From Nemertoderma westbladi (Eukaryota > Xenacoelomorpha > Nemertodermatida > Nemertodermatidae): a stretch of 64,000 nt of DNA. A program made the translations under genes and the position numbers. Location: assembly GCA_032718475.1 (NCBI GenBank), contig JAUCBJ010001165.1:1-64000 (forward strand), written 5' to 3'. This document shows positions 11,730 through 23,600 of this stretch, piece after piece (position 1 is the first letter of the stretch; every line of letters starts with the position of its first letter). The notes beneath the pieces were generated by a model. That model saw only the letters and a program-made list of their open reading frames with translations. It ran no database searches and was not told the origin of the DNA.

Positions 11730-12301
11730 GGTTTCATAGGCAGCTTTAAAATTCACTGCGTGCTAAATGTAATTCTACACATTGGTATCATGAATTACCC
11801 ATGGTGTTATTGGGATTAAGGTCTGTAATTGGTTTACACGAATATTCTCCGTCACAAATGGTATATGGATCTGAACTTTGTTTACCCGGGCAGTGTTTTG
11901 AATCAACATTACAGGAGACAATGAGTGTACCGACGTACATTTCTAAACTATTCACGAAAATTGATAGTTTGGTTCCACCAGTCCGTAATTATTCATGTAA
12001 ATCGTCAGTTCCATCTCAATTATCGAATGCAACAAATGTATGGATAAAAGATCCTATTAAAAGATCCTCACTGGCACCCTTATATACAGGACCGTTTCGT
12101 ATAGTTTCATTAACAAATAAAACTGTAACAATTGTGCACAAGAACGAGCAACACGTTGTATCGCTGGATAGGGTAAAACCAGCTGTATTATCTAACTTGG
12201 AAAATAATGAAATCGGAGACAAACCACAAGTCTTATTAACGAATAAAATAAAACAAACAAAAAGTGTACGGTTTAATTTAATCTGTGATCTATATGATTA
12301 A
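11730..12301 (+). pseudogene. Ty3/gypsy retrotransposon integrase C-terminal fragment
   Basis: The open frame 11801-12301 reads GLRSVIGLHEYSPSQMVYG, then LCLPGQ, later LYTGPFRIVSLTNKTVTI and VSLDRVKPA. This is the typical 3' end of Ty3/gypsy pol: end of the integrase core, then the GPY/F-like module. The same frame continues upstream to FHRQL near 11730, with an in-frame stop after it. Everything upstream is replaced by the minisatellite. The fragment ends in a normal stop at 12301, with no recognisable LTR after it. It is a 5'-truncated, non-functional remnant. Confidence 0.82.
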
Positions 12302-12521
12302 CGTAATAATAAAGGACTGCAATATTATTTTCTTAGTGTCTTAATTTTAAGTCAGAGATATTTTTGGAACGTGTACCAATTATACTACGTAACCTATTTA
12401 GTTACAATATATTAATTATTATAATAGTTATCCTACCCATAGAAATAAAATATAATTTTATAAAATTTTTATAAAATTTAAATATTTATAATTTTATAAA
12501 TAAAATAAAATTAATTAATTA
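12302..12521. other. AT-rich spacer
   Basis: Follows the gypsy fragment. It ends in runs of A/T (about 12440-12520) before the next minisatellite. No gene or element end is visible. Confidence 0.7.
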
Positions 12522-14648
12522 GGCATGTCCGCCTGTGAAACCGCCACAACTTTCTAGGGGGCATGTCCTCCTGTGACACCGCCATCACTTTCTAGGGGGC
12601 ATGTCCTCCTGTGACACCGCCATCACTTTCTAGGGGGCATGTCCTCCTGTGACACCGCCATCACTTTCTAGGGGGCATGTCCGCCTGTGACACCGCCATC
12701 ACTTTCTAGGGGGCATGTCCTCCTGTGACACCGCCATCACTTTCTAGGGGGCATGTCCGCCTGTGACACCGCCATCACTTTCTAGGGGGCATGTCCGCCT
12801 GTGACACCGCCATCACATTCTAGTGGGCATGTCCGCCTGTGACACCGCCATCACTTTCTAGGGGGCATGTCCGCCTGTGACACCGCCATCACATTCTAGT
12901 GGGCATGTCCGCCTGTGACACCGCCATCACTTTCTAGGGGGCATGTCCTCCTGTGACACCGCCATCACTTTCTAGGGGGCATGTCCTCCTGTGACACCGC
13001 CATCACTTGATAGGGGGCATGTCCTCCTGTGACACCGCCATCACTTTCTAGGGGGCATGTCCTCCTGTGACACTGCCATCACTTTCTAGGGGGCATGTCC
13101 TACTGTGACACCGCCATCACTTTCTAGGGGGCATGTCCTCCTGTGACACCGCCATCACTTGATAGGGGGCATGTCCGCCTGTGACGCCGCCATCACTTTC
13201 TAGGGGGCATGTCCTCCTGTGACACCCCCATCATTTTCTAGGGGGCATGTCCTCCTGTGACACCGCCATCACTTGATAGGGGGCATGTCCGCCTGTGACA
13301 CCGCCATCACTTTCTAGGGGGCTTGTCCGCCTGTGACACCGCCATCACTTTCTAGGGGGCATGTCCTCCTGTGACACCGCCATCACTTTCTAGGGGGCAT
13401 GTCCGCTGTAACGCTGCCATAACTTTCTAGGGGGGATGTCCTCCTGTGACACCGCCATCACTTTCTAGGGGGCATGTCCGCCTGTGACACCGCCATCACT
13501 TTCTAGGGTGCATGTCCGCCTGTGACACCGCCATCACTTTCTAGGGTGCATGTTCTCCTGTTTCACCGCCATCACTTTCTAGGGGGCATGTCCGCTGTAA
13601 CACTGCCATCACTTTCTAGGAGGCATGTCCTCCTGTGACACCGCCATCACTTTCTAGGGGGCATGTCCGCTGTAACACTGCCATAACTTTCTAGGGGGGA
13701 TGTCCTCCTGTGACACCGCCATCACTTTCTAGGGGGCATGTCCTCCTGTGACACCGCCATCACTTTCTAGGGGGCATGTCCGCCTGTGACACCGCCATCA
13801 CATTCTAGTGGGCATGTCCGCCTGTGACACAGCCATCACTTTCTAGGGGGCATGTCCTCCTGTGACACCGCCATCACTTTCTAGGGGGCATGTCCGCCTG
13901 TGACACCGCCATCACTTTCTAGGGGGCATGTCCTCCTGTGACACCCCCATCACTTTCTAGGGGGCATGTCCTCCTGTGACACCGCCATCACTTGATAGGG
14001 GGCATGTCCGCCTGTGACACCGCCATCACTTTCTAGGGGGCATGTCCTCCTGTGACACCGCCATCACTTTCTAGGGGGCATGTCCTCCTCTGACACCGCC
14101 ATCACTTTCTAGGGGGCATGTCCTCCTGTGACACCGCCATCACTTTCCAGGAGGCATGTCCTCCTGTGACACCCCATCACTTTCTAGGGGGCATGTCCTC
14201 CTGTGACACTGCCATCACTTGATAGGGGGCATGTCCGCCTGTGACACCGCCATCACTTTCTAGGGGGCATGTCCGCCTGTGACACCGCAATCACTTTCTA
14301 GGGGGCATGTCCTCCTGTGACACCGCCATCACTTTCTAGGGGGCATGTCCGCTGTAACACTGCCATAACTTTCTAGGGGGGATGTCCTCCTGTGACACCG
14401 CCACTAGGGGGCATGTCCGCCTGTGACACCGCCATCACTTTCTAGGGTGCATGTTCTCCTGTTTCACCGCCATCACTTTCTAGGGGGCATGTCCGCTGTA
14501 ACACTGCCATCACTTTCTAGGAGGCATGTCCTCCTGTGACACCGGCATCACTTTCTAGGGGGCATGTCCGCTGTAACACTGCCATAACTTTCTAGGGGGG
14601 GGTGTCCTCCTGTGACACCGCCATCACTTTCTAGGGGGGATGTACTCC
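12522..14648. repeat. Second 38-bp minisatellite, left part
   Basis: About 56 units of 38 bp with the core GCATGTCCTCCTGTGACACC and an ending CACTTTCTAGGGG. Variants (CCGCCTGTG, CTGTAACACTG, ACTTGATAGG) recur in patches, so groups of units were duplicated together. The array resumes at 48541 in the same orientation: it was one array of over 100 units split by element A. It is unrelated in sequence to the 10812-11690 array although the period is equal. Confidence 0.95.
14644..14648. repeat. Left target-site duplication of element A (one mismatch)
   Basis: ACTCC lies just before the left LTR of A and CCTCC just after the right LTR (48541-48545). The minisatellite consensus at this spot is CCTCC followed by TGTGACA, so the 5-bp duplication is supported and the left copy has one change. 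Confidence 0.75.
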
Positions 14649-14663
14649 TGTTCGCGCTTTTAA

Positions 14664-16228
14664 CCCTATTAGTACCGGGCTATAAAATGTTGTACAAATA
14701 CCGGGGGGGGGGGGGGGGGTCATATTGACCCCCCCCCCTCTAAAATCTACAAATATTTACGAAAACGTCTGATTTTTTGTTTGTACGTAGGTATCACTTG
14801 TCTGGATGCGACCGAAAAAAAAAAATTTCGAAAAAATGTACTGGGGTGGTTATATTGCCGCACCAAAATTATAAGTAGTGCACAATTTTCACAAAATTTG
14901 AAAGTTAAATTTTCGGCTAATTATTTTTCAATACAGGTTTTCTGGGGTGCAAAATACATTGGAAAATATTTAAAAATGATATGATTACTATAAATGGCTG
15001 TTTAGTCCTCTCTGCGTAGGAAAAAAATGAAAAAAACAAGTAAACAGCACTTTTCAGTTAGAACACAAAATTTTTAAGTCACTTATACGATGCTATAAAT
15101 TTACATTTTCAGGTTTTCGAGGGCGCTGATTCTAATGGAATACATTTCTAATATGCCAGATCATTGCTACTTATATTTTTCGGCGTAATTTGGCAAATTT
15201 TGGTGCTAGCACCAAATTTCATACCCATCACCAAAAAGTACAAGTTTGCGATGTCCAGTGCTGTTTTTATTGATTCTATCGGATTCAGGACCCTCATAAA
15301 CCCGTATAACGCAAGAAACAAGGTGATACTATCTACTTATCAATTTGCATATTTTCCAAAATTTGGTGCTGGCACAACAATTTTCACCCACCGGCGAAAA
15401 ATACAAGTTTGAGAACTCTTATGAAATTTTTACTGATTCCATTGAATTCAGAACCATCACAAACCCGTATAACGCAAGAAACAAGGTGACACAATCAATT
15501 GATATATTTGATGGTTTTCAAATTTTGGTGCTAGCACCACATTTTGCACCCACATCCGAAAAATACAAGTTTGAGATGTCTAGTTCGCTAATTATATTTT
15601 CTATTGAATTCAGAACAGCCATAAACCTCTAAAACGCAAGAAATAAATTGTCACAAGCAATTTTATCTATTGAATGGATTTTCAAAATTTCGTGCTAGCA
15701 CCAAAATTTGCACACAGCACCGAAAAATACAAGTTTGATACGCTTGGTGCAACTCGTATATATTTCATCGAATCCAGAACCCCAAAAAACCTCAATTGTG
15801 CAAAAATCAAGTTTCAAACAATCAATTTACAAAATTGACTTATTTCAAAATTTGGTGCTGGCACCAAAATTTGGCACCCACCAAAAAAAACAAGTTTGAA
15901 ATTTCTAAATCAATATATATGAATTCCATCCAATTTCTAACACCAAAAAACCGGTGTAAATCAAAAATAGAGATGTTACAATTCATATTTAATGAAATGT
16001 AATTTTCAAAAAACGTCTCAAAAAAAGTGCCAAAAGTAGGGTTAAAAAATGGTGCTATAACTCGAAAAGTACCCAATATTTTTAAAAACGGTTTTCACTA
16101 CTAGGAAGACAATAGATTTTTAGGAAAAGTCATAAAATTTCAGATTCCCAACTGCGTTTGTTTCAGAATTATAATAAAAAAACCACGGGGGGGGGGGTCA
16201 TATTGACCCTCCCCCGGGTTTAATAGGG
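14664..16228. mobile_element. piggyBac-like non-autonomous element (MITE), 1,565 bp
   Basis: The insertion is flanked by TTAA on both sides (14660-14663 and 16229-16232), and the uninterrupted right LTR of A has a single TTAA at the matching place. The ends are inverted: CCCTATTAGTACCGGG at the left and its imperfect complement at the right. TTAA target and CCCTA-type ends are the marks of the piggyBac superfamily. Both ends carry a palindromic GGGGTCATATTGACC-like box with long G or C runs (an 18-base G run near 14703). No transposase frame is present; the small frames inside belong to subrepeats. Confidence 0.85.
15199..16010. repeat. 163-bp subrepeats inside the MITE, 5 degenerate copies
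   Basis: A box centred on TTTGGTGCTAGCACCAAA recurs at about 15201, 15364, 15526, 15690 and 15853, a spacing near 163 bp. The following ACAAGTTTG...GATTC...AACCC...CGCAAGAAA words recur too. The box is itself palindromic. Copies differ by many bases, so this is an old internal duplication. Confidence 0.85.
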
Positions 16229-17426
16229 TTAAGACCTTTGGCAGTTTAACCCGCCAAATCTATATGTCTTCTAGGTTATAAATCGACTTTAGCCTATGAC
16301 AAGTATTTGATACAAATAAATCCAACATTAGCCGAAGCCAGTCTATGCGCGACCATTCACCCACTGGATATACCCGGGAGACTGGATTTGGATGCATTAA
16401 TTTGATTGCGGTGCAGGCCTACCGTACTATTCGATTGATCGTTAATATATAATCTCTGACAAATATTATTCACTTTCGGGAAATATTAGCAGTTCCTTTA
16501 GGACGTGGCGCTCTATCCATATAAACAGAGCTATGACTTACACTATACACAACGGGATGGCTTATAGATCACAAAAGGTGCATTCTTTAGGAAATGCTTT
16601 GTTACTCGGTCAAGCACATACAGACTATTGCACACCACTGCACACTGAATTGCCGATATTCACTGATTTTAATCATGTATAAAGAGAATAGCAACCGACA
16701 TTTGTAGGGCCTATTAAGTAGCATTGAATTCACTACAAACCACGATAATGTATGTCGCAATTGCTATATGTAACCGGTCTCTCTAACCTTAGTGTATCAA
16801 GAAGATTGGGGTTTCTGATCGTTTATCAATATTCTCCAAATAACAATATGCAAACGAATGATACAATTAATAACAAACGGTAAATAGCAGTAAATAATGC
16901 GGTGAAAAGCAGTTTGAGTTTACAGCACGTAGTATGCAGTACCGTGCCAGACCAGGTAGGTAGTGTGCCAAGTTAACCAAGATAACAGTTTTGTGATCCT
17001 TTAATTAAAGACGTTCTAATGTTGGAATAATTCAGAAACATTCCACAGCCGGTGTTCTAAGCTGGGAAAAACGTCATTACTGAATCATGTGATTCTGCTG
17101 TACAGTTTTCATACAAAGAGGAAAATCTCTCTGATTGGTCAAACTGGCTGAGCCGAACAAAGAACCAAAGCTCCTGGCAAAAAGCTCTACGTGTACAGCT
17201 CAGCTGTTAGCTGTCGTCATAGTAACTACACTGTTTCAAGAGGATTTAGCGTATTGCGTCATAGAATTGCTAGTTATGTCCGCTAAAGTACACATACAGA
17301 AGAAATGGCTCTTTTATGTCCACTAAAACACCAGTACAGTAAGGATACGGCTTTTTAGGCCTGTTAAACCAACTACAGAGTACTTTGCGGGGAAAATAAC
17401 CAGCCAATTCCGCAAAAGCTTTTACA

Positions 17427-17506
17427 CCGCTCCCAGAAAATGGGATTTAATTCTATAAAATATAAAAAATCACAGTTTCTAAAATATAAAAATACTCTAA
17501 ACAGTT
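17427..17506 (-). other. Element A 3' end, purine-tract region next to the LTR
   Basis: Read on the minus strand this is CATTTTCTGGGAGCGG followed by the LTR start TGTAAAAG. The same block precedes the 3' LTRs of B (46828-46843) and C. It sits where the polypurine tract should be, although it is not a pure purine run. Confidence 0.5.
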
Positions 17507-19023
17507 AGTTTTTCTTGCGCGGACGGCGTTTACGCAGTTTTTTGAGGCTAGCAAGAGTCCTTTTCTCTTTGGGACGAGCCACTTTACTAGGAGTGCTGTA
17601 AATCCTGGGTGAAGGGTGCAATACAATTGCATCAGAAGGTTTAGGGTTACGGTCGATGTCTCATCCATTTCGATATGCTTCTCCTCAAGCTGATTTTCCT
17701 CCGCTTATCGTTGGATGCGTTTGTCCAAAACTCTTGCAGAGAATAGGGTCGTCCAAGTTCGATATCTTCTTAGAGATTCTGGATTTCTTGATCGAACTGA
17801 GATAAAGCCAATTCGTTTACCGCTTGGACTTGCTGTTACAACTTACGTTTTTCTAAACAAACGCAGGTTTCCTTTCTGATCTTTGTAGAATATCGTTTAA
17901 CTCGTTTCGTACAACGCTCTCCTCCACCTTGATGAAGGGTTGTATCGCGTTAAACTGGGACGACCATACGGTTGAATGGTGATATTAGGTGTCCGCGTCC
18001 AAATCCGGCTAGATAAGATGGGCGGATAGCTAGAGCTCACTGCCGGAGAGTTACTGATTAATTGTTAGGGTAGCACTAGATCTTTGAACAGTGAATACAG
18101 CTCGTGAAGATCCGTGATACTATCAGAATCGCAAGTCTGAGGTCTAATTAAGGAATGAGGAGGTCTGACCGAGTATTCCGGAACTCCGATCGTAGGTTTA
18201 CTCAAGGATCGTTTGAACCGAGTGAGCGTAGGTGATACGTCGAATAAGTTTCGCTCAAAACTCCAGTAAGTATAACGAGTACAACTGTGTTTAGCACAAC
18301 GTTTCCATGGATGTTTATGTCTTTCCGTTTATTAGTTGGGTCTAGGGTATTTATTGTGATAATACCAAAGACGCACGTCCTGCAGGGGAAACGCGAGTGA
18401 TCGTTCGCCGGTTTTACAATATTCCTCCATCTGTTCGAAGCTATCCGGTACAACAGGTAGCGGTCGATCGGCGGTAAGATACATCATAGTAAAATAGAGT
18501 CGTTTGAGTTCTATCATAGGGTCATGATGTATACCTTGAGGATATCGAGTTTCTAGGTTCTGTTGACTGGCAATATTGAGATATGTTTCGCTCAAAATTC
18601 CAGATACTCATTGAAGTTGCTGCTCTTATCCGGATCTTCAACGTCCTCTCTTTCGAGTCGGTTCCGAATAGAATTCTCGTGTTCTATTCTCGGTTTATCG
18701 TTACGACTACGCTGGGCATGGTATTTAAATAAAACCATTTCCCTTTCGGTGTCTACGTCGTCCGTATCGTGTAAATCGATAGAATGGCCAGTGGTTAAGA
18801 AGTCCATATACGTACCATTACGATGCGTGTAGCGAGCGGTGAATTTTCCATAGTCCAATTCACGCGTAAGTTGCTTCTAGGAAATCGGCGGTTTGATATA
18901 ACGACCATCGTCCTCCCTAGTAGTTGGACTAGCATCGCCGCGTATCAAGCTATCAACAATCGTTTGTAAAGGTAGAGTATATCATTCCCTGATACCAAGA
19001 CCATCTTCTATCAACTCCGTCAT
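17507..19023 (-). pseudogene. Element A ORF2 remnant
   Basis: The start (ATG at 19023) and about the first 150 codons match ORF2 of B and C, for example KFTARYTHRNGTYMDFLTTG (18592-18858) and NIASQQNLETRYPQGIHHDP (18332-18595). The end matches the basic tail (KVARPKEKRTLASL, KKLRKRRPRK, 17507-17600). About 2.7 kb of ORF2, including the zinc-knuckle region, is missing: the join is near 17660-17672, where coiled-coil sequence meets the C-terminal tail. Several frameshifts and stops break what is left. It cannot make the protein. Confidence 0.85.
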
Positions 19024-20677
19024 ATCTGCTATATGAGTTTATTAATATTATAATGAGTTTGTAATTAGGCTAGCGAGCGTCGCTGCCTACCCCAATCGGC
19101 CCCCGGACAGTGCGAGATCCTTAGCGCCGATGTGCTGTCGCCGCGGTGCTTTCGCCAACGTAGTAGCTACACCACGACAACGACAACCGGCACAAGTCAC
19201 TCGACTGTCCGTCCCAAAGGCTTGGATTCACTTCAGGTTCTTACTGGAGAGTTAGGGTTACTTTCACAATTGCGACTCGCTACTGTAAACACACTTTAGT
19301 AGTAACATTCTCCTATAAACACATGAATTCCACACAAATGTCACAAATTACACACACTTGGGCCATTTGTCCGTTAGTCAGTGCCTTCCAGAATGTCATG
19401 TTATTATTATGTATCCTTGGATACTAGCAGTGCGCTATTTATTCCTTATGCTATGCAATGGGGCAAGCTTTCTATTGTTCTTTTTAACTCACTTCTAATT
19501 ATAGCGTTGGTGTTAATATGGTGACATTATAGAAAGCTAGCGGTAGAATTAGGGTAATTCCAATGCATACAGATCTGGGATGCTATTCAATAGTAATTAT
19601 TTAATGGTCAATATCCCGTTTATACATGATTTTATAAATTTTATCGGCTATTGACTTATACATTGGAGATTCTCACACTCTAACACACTTAATAGGATGA
19701 ATCTCCGCTCCCGTGATCTATTAATTAATGGGATTTTGGGAATGTTATAAATTGCATAAAATTGCAATTTATTAAATTCATTAAAATATGAACTCAAATT
19801 TATTCCCGGAAATTTTATTATTTGATAGTTAGATTGACACAATTTTGATTCCAGAGCATATCTGGGGACATAGGATCCTTGATTCTAGGAAAATTGTCTT
19901 TTAAGAGTATCGGTAAGTGCTACGATATGTTAATTCGACTAGGACTAGGATTTAAAGGATCTGAATTTTACAGATTTTGATTTATAAATTTGTAAATATT
20001 AAATAATTAATATTTGAGATGGGCACCGATTTATTCCAGAACTAGTCTGTGGACGTTAACCACTGATTCTAATATTTGTCTTTCAAGTATATCGGTGGGT
20101 GCCGCGATATCTTAATCGACTAGAATTACAGATGGTCAAAAGGTTTAACAGATTTATTTTGCGTTTTACGCTACTGTTAGAGGGACATCACGCTACTATA
20201 TGTATTATTATATATGGTATGAGAGCAATATCGCACGAAGCAATGTCAGTGTGAAGAGGCAAGTCGTTTCCAAGGTCTACCCAGGGCTTGGTTTAGCCGA
20301 GACACTAGGATCTGAACTTTGCATTCCTAATACTCTGCCTACCAATAATACTTGAATATAGTAGTGGCTTTATTGTATTTTAATAAGTACGGACATTTCG
20401 TCTTAAGTAGTCATGTATTTATAAGATAATACAGATAGTAAGGAAAGAAAAATAATTATTTCTTGTCGTCGCACTAAATATATATTATAAGTAATTACGT
20501 AAGTAATAAACACTAATATATATTGCACTAATCTACTAAATAATCGCTAAAATAATATTCTACTAAATAAAATTAAAGAACACGATTATAATAAAATTAC
20601 ATAATAATACCTACATAAATATAAAAATAATAAAACGAATTTAAAATAATATAGTCACACACCCACTCCATATGTGG
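19024..20677 (-). other. Element A noncoding spacer between pol and ORF2
   Basis: About 1.65 kb with no open frame of note. It aligns with 40899-42531 in B and 62065-63529 in C. It is kept in all three copies although A has lost much of its coding DNA. It holds the strongly conserved block at 20222-20350. Confidence 0.75.
20222..20350 (-). promoter_or_regulatory. Conserved noncoding block between pol and ORF2 (A copy)
   Basis: About 130 bp match the C copy (63093-63222) with two differences that I can see, while DNA on either side differs much more. The B copy is at 41210-41340. Its function is unknown; an RNA-level role such as splicing, export or translation of ORF2 is an inference from its position. 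Confidence 0.55.
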
Positions 20678-23600
20678 TTACGTTATGGAGTCCCTAGATG
20701 TTTGTAGGATTAGGGAGGTGGTCGTGGGAAGAGTATCTTGCCTTCCACAGTTTACGGAGAGTCCTCTATCCCCTTCCAGTAAACATAAACGACTGACTGG
20801 GCGATTGAGTCGCTGCATCCCGAATACAATTCCAGGTTTCCTCTTCGTCCTGGAATAGTGACAATAGAAACATCGCTCTAAGTACACGACGGCCTTACAA
20901 AGCCGATTCCAAGAGCTATAGTGGTCCGTCGCTCCCGACAGGAGAGGTGAGAGTCCCTGCGAGACGTCTGGTGTTCTAGATCTCCAGTCAGTCTCTCTGA
21001 TCTCCACGACAGATCCGCTCGCGGTGGGGAGGTTCAGATCCACAGCGTCGTCCCTGGCAATGTGTAATACAGACAGATCTATCACGGGTTTAAATAACCT
21101 CAATTTACTCGTCCGGGTTTTAGGTTTGACTTTCTCCGCTCCCTTGGCTTGTCTAATCTCAGCCGGGGTAAGATGGGGAGGCCCTTCATTGTCTTTACTT
21201 ACGAAGTCGGGTTCACCTAACCAGTCTGGAGTATCTGTCAGTTCTTGAGGAGTTGCTCCTCTGGAAGCGATGTCGGCTAGATTAATCGTCTTGGGGCAAT
21301 GTCTCCATTGATCTACATTAGAGCTAATATTGTCATTATCTGAGGATTGTGGTGTTCCCTCAGTTGGGTCATCTCCCTCACTAGTATCATCTTCCCATTC
21401 ACTCACCTGGCAGACGCGATCTTGAGGCAGTCTTTCCCTGAGCGTTCTACGGGAAGGTCCAGTAAGGTACCAACCTACTCTAGTTCTTCCCGCATAGGTT
21501 TGTAGTGGTTGCGGTTGAGCAGGTCGTTTCTCCAATGTCTCTAGCGCCTCATGCGCGTTTTGACCGATGAGTATTTGTACTCCAGGATAATCAGTGTCGA
21601 ATCTAGGGATGTTAAGTTGCTGGGCGTAATCATCTTCGTCCCAATTATTAGGTTCCACCTGTCTGGTAGCGAAGTTCTTTATTGCCACCATCTTTACTGA
21701 CCTTATACTGTGTTCTCCTAGTTCATCCTGGGGGGTGGACAACGCACCTACATAATAATCCGCGATTACTGTAGATTTCCAAACCTGCATAATTCCGGAC
21801 ATGTTTAACTTAGCTCGGAACTTGGGTTGTCCAGCAAATATGTCTTCGGCTAGTTCTTTGTCGATGAATGTTCCTGTGCTACCGGAGTCAAGGAGGGCGT
21901 TCACTATATAACTCCTTGTAGGTCCATGGACCCTTAACTGTACTACAGGAAATTCTCGGATTCCTACATTGGAAGTTGGTGCTTTCCAAGATGGTTGTCT
22001 GTCAGAAGTAGTTAGGGGGAGCTCACCGTTGGTATCCTTTTCATACGTATGTGCTCGATACACTGCGATATTTATCTGATAACAGGATTCGTTTTCGTCG
22101 GAGAATTCGTACGTATAGAATCCTTCCATCTCAGAAGTTTGGTCAGTGTTGTTCACATCACTGAATTGGACATGTAGTTCGGACTCACTTACCTGACTCG
22201 AGCTGCTTCGTTCGAATTCAGTGTGCAACAAGATATGATGTTTTGCGCCGCACTTTGCACACCTTGCGTCGGAGTAACAGGTTCGCCGTTGGTGTCCTCG
22301 TCTGAGGCAATTATAACACAACAGCTTATCCCACATGACTTTACGTCGATCCCTTAATGATTTCTTTAAGAATTCATCACATCCACTTAAGCGATGGGGC
22401 CCGTCACACAGCGCACATTTCGGTTTGATGTTACTTACTTTAACCTGTGCTGTGTGGTGCACACTTGTTCTTTCCTCGGGCTTTCTTACATGAATTCTCT
22501 TAGGAGACGTAGGAGGAGTTTTTCTTACCTGTTCTCTCCTGTCATTGGTTTGAGACTTATATTTACTTACCTGTTCTTTAGGCGTTTTATTGACATAATA
22601 AGATCTTTCAGTGTCTTTCCCGCTGTCTTCTTCTTGAGAAGCCTGGCTTTCGCCGTTGTCGGTATAACACACTGGTGTTATCTTTCTCCTAGAAACGGGT
22701 TTCTCACTTACCTTGTTTTCCGGTGTCTTCTCTCTGGACTGCTTTAGGAGCTGTAATTTCACCTCGCCATCCAAGAATGACAAGAGATCAGCCATGGTAG
22801 GATCTCTTCGTTGTTGTTCCATCATATATAACACTGTCTTGTCCCAGCGTGTACATACTCCGCCCTTGGGCAAATTAGATGCTAAGGCTCCTACAACCAT
22901 AGAATTCTGGTATTCATGAGACTTACCTAACCAATCTAGTTGTCTACAGATCTCCTGAATATCGTCGGAAAACTCTATAATCCCGCTGCTAAGAAACTTT
23001 CGGGGCGCCATTAATTTCGCATATAAATACCTAGCTATGTTAGTCCTATTACCATACCTGATGTTCAGTGTATCCCAAACTTGTCTTAATCCATCTGGAT
23101 GTCCAATAAACTTTAACGCCATTAACTTGGGAGATCCTTCCAAGCACTCAATGAGGAATCTAAGTTTCTCTCCGTTAGATAGCACAGAGCTCTGTATGTT
23201 ATCTTTGTAATATTCATTAAAAGGTAACCATTTCATCTCATCTCCATTGAATTTGACGATCTCTCCCACCTTTACCGCTTGACGGGCTTCGGTTCTAGCC
23301 ATTTGACGCATAAAACTTTCTTGGGCCATCGTGTTATTGAATATCGAATTATCGGTATATAAATTTCTCGGATTATGATCAGGTCTATAGGGAATCTCAT
23401 TGTCCACAGGTTTATAATTACCCTTAATAGGGTTTACTATAGGAGTTTCCACTTCGCTAGCAGTATAGATGCGTGTAGGCTCCACACCTTGCGCATGAAA
23501 TACTTCATTGTTACATTGTTACAGGGGGTGGTGGTATACCCTTTTGTGTACTTACTAATTTATCGCGTTCTAACGCGATACTTTGCTGCACTTCTTGCAA

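Larger units (their letters stand above)
14649..17426 (-). repeat. Element A left (3') LTR, interrupted by a TTAA transposon
   Basis: On the plus strand it runs from TGTTCGCGC (14649) to CTTTTACA (17426). Removing 14664-16232 leaves about 1,209 bp that match the right LTR of A. Its ends match those of the LTRs of B and C, showing one family. Confidence 0.88.

Noticed and set aside
11502-11819. 105-codon frame across the end of the 38-bp array.
   Set aside because: It is a repetitive translation of the minisatellite running into an out-of-frame part of the gypsy fragment.
12522-14648. A regular 38-bp repeat array could be mistaken for a CRISPR array.
   Set aside because: Repeats are head to tail with no unique spacers, and the context is a eukaryotic genome.
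21311-21333. The in-frame joins in element A as traces of splicing (retro-copied spliced RNA).
   Set aside because: The corresponding sites in B do not show GT...AG borders; plain deletion fits better.
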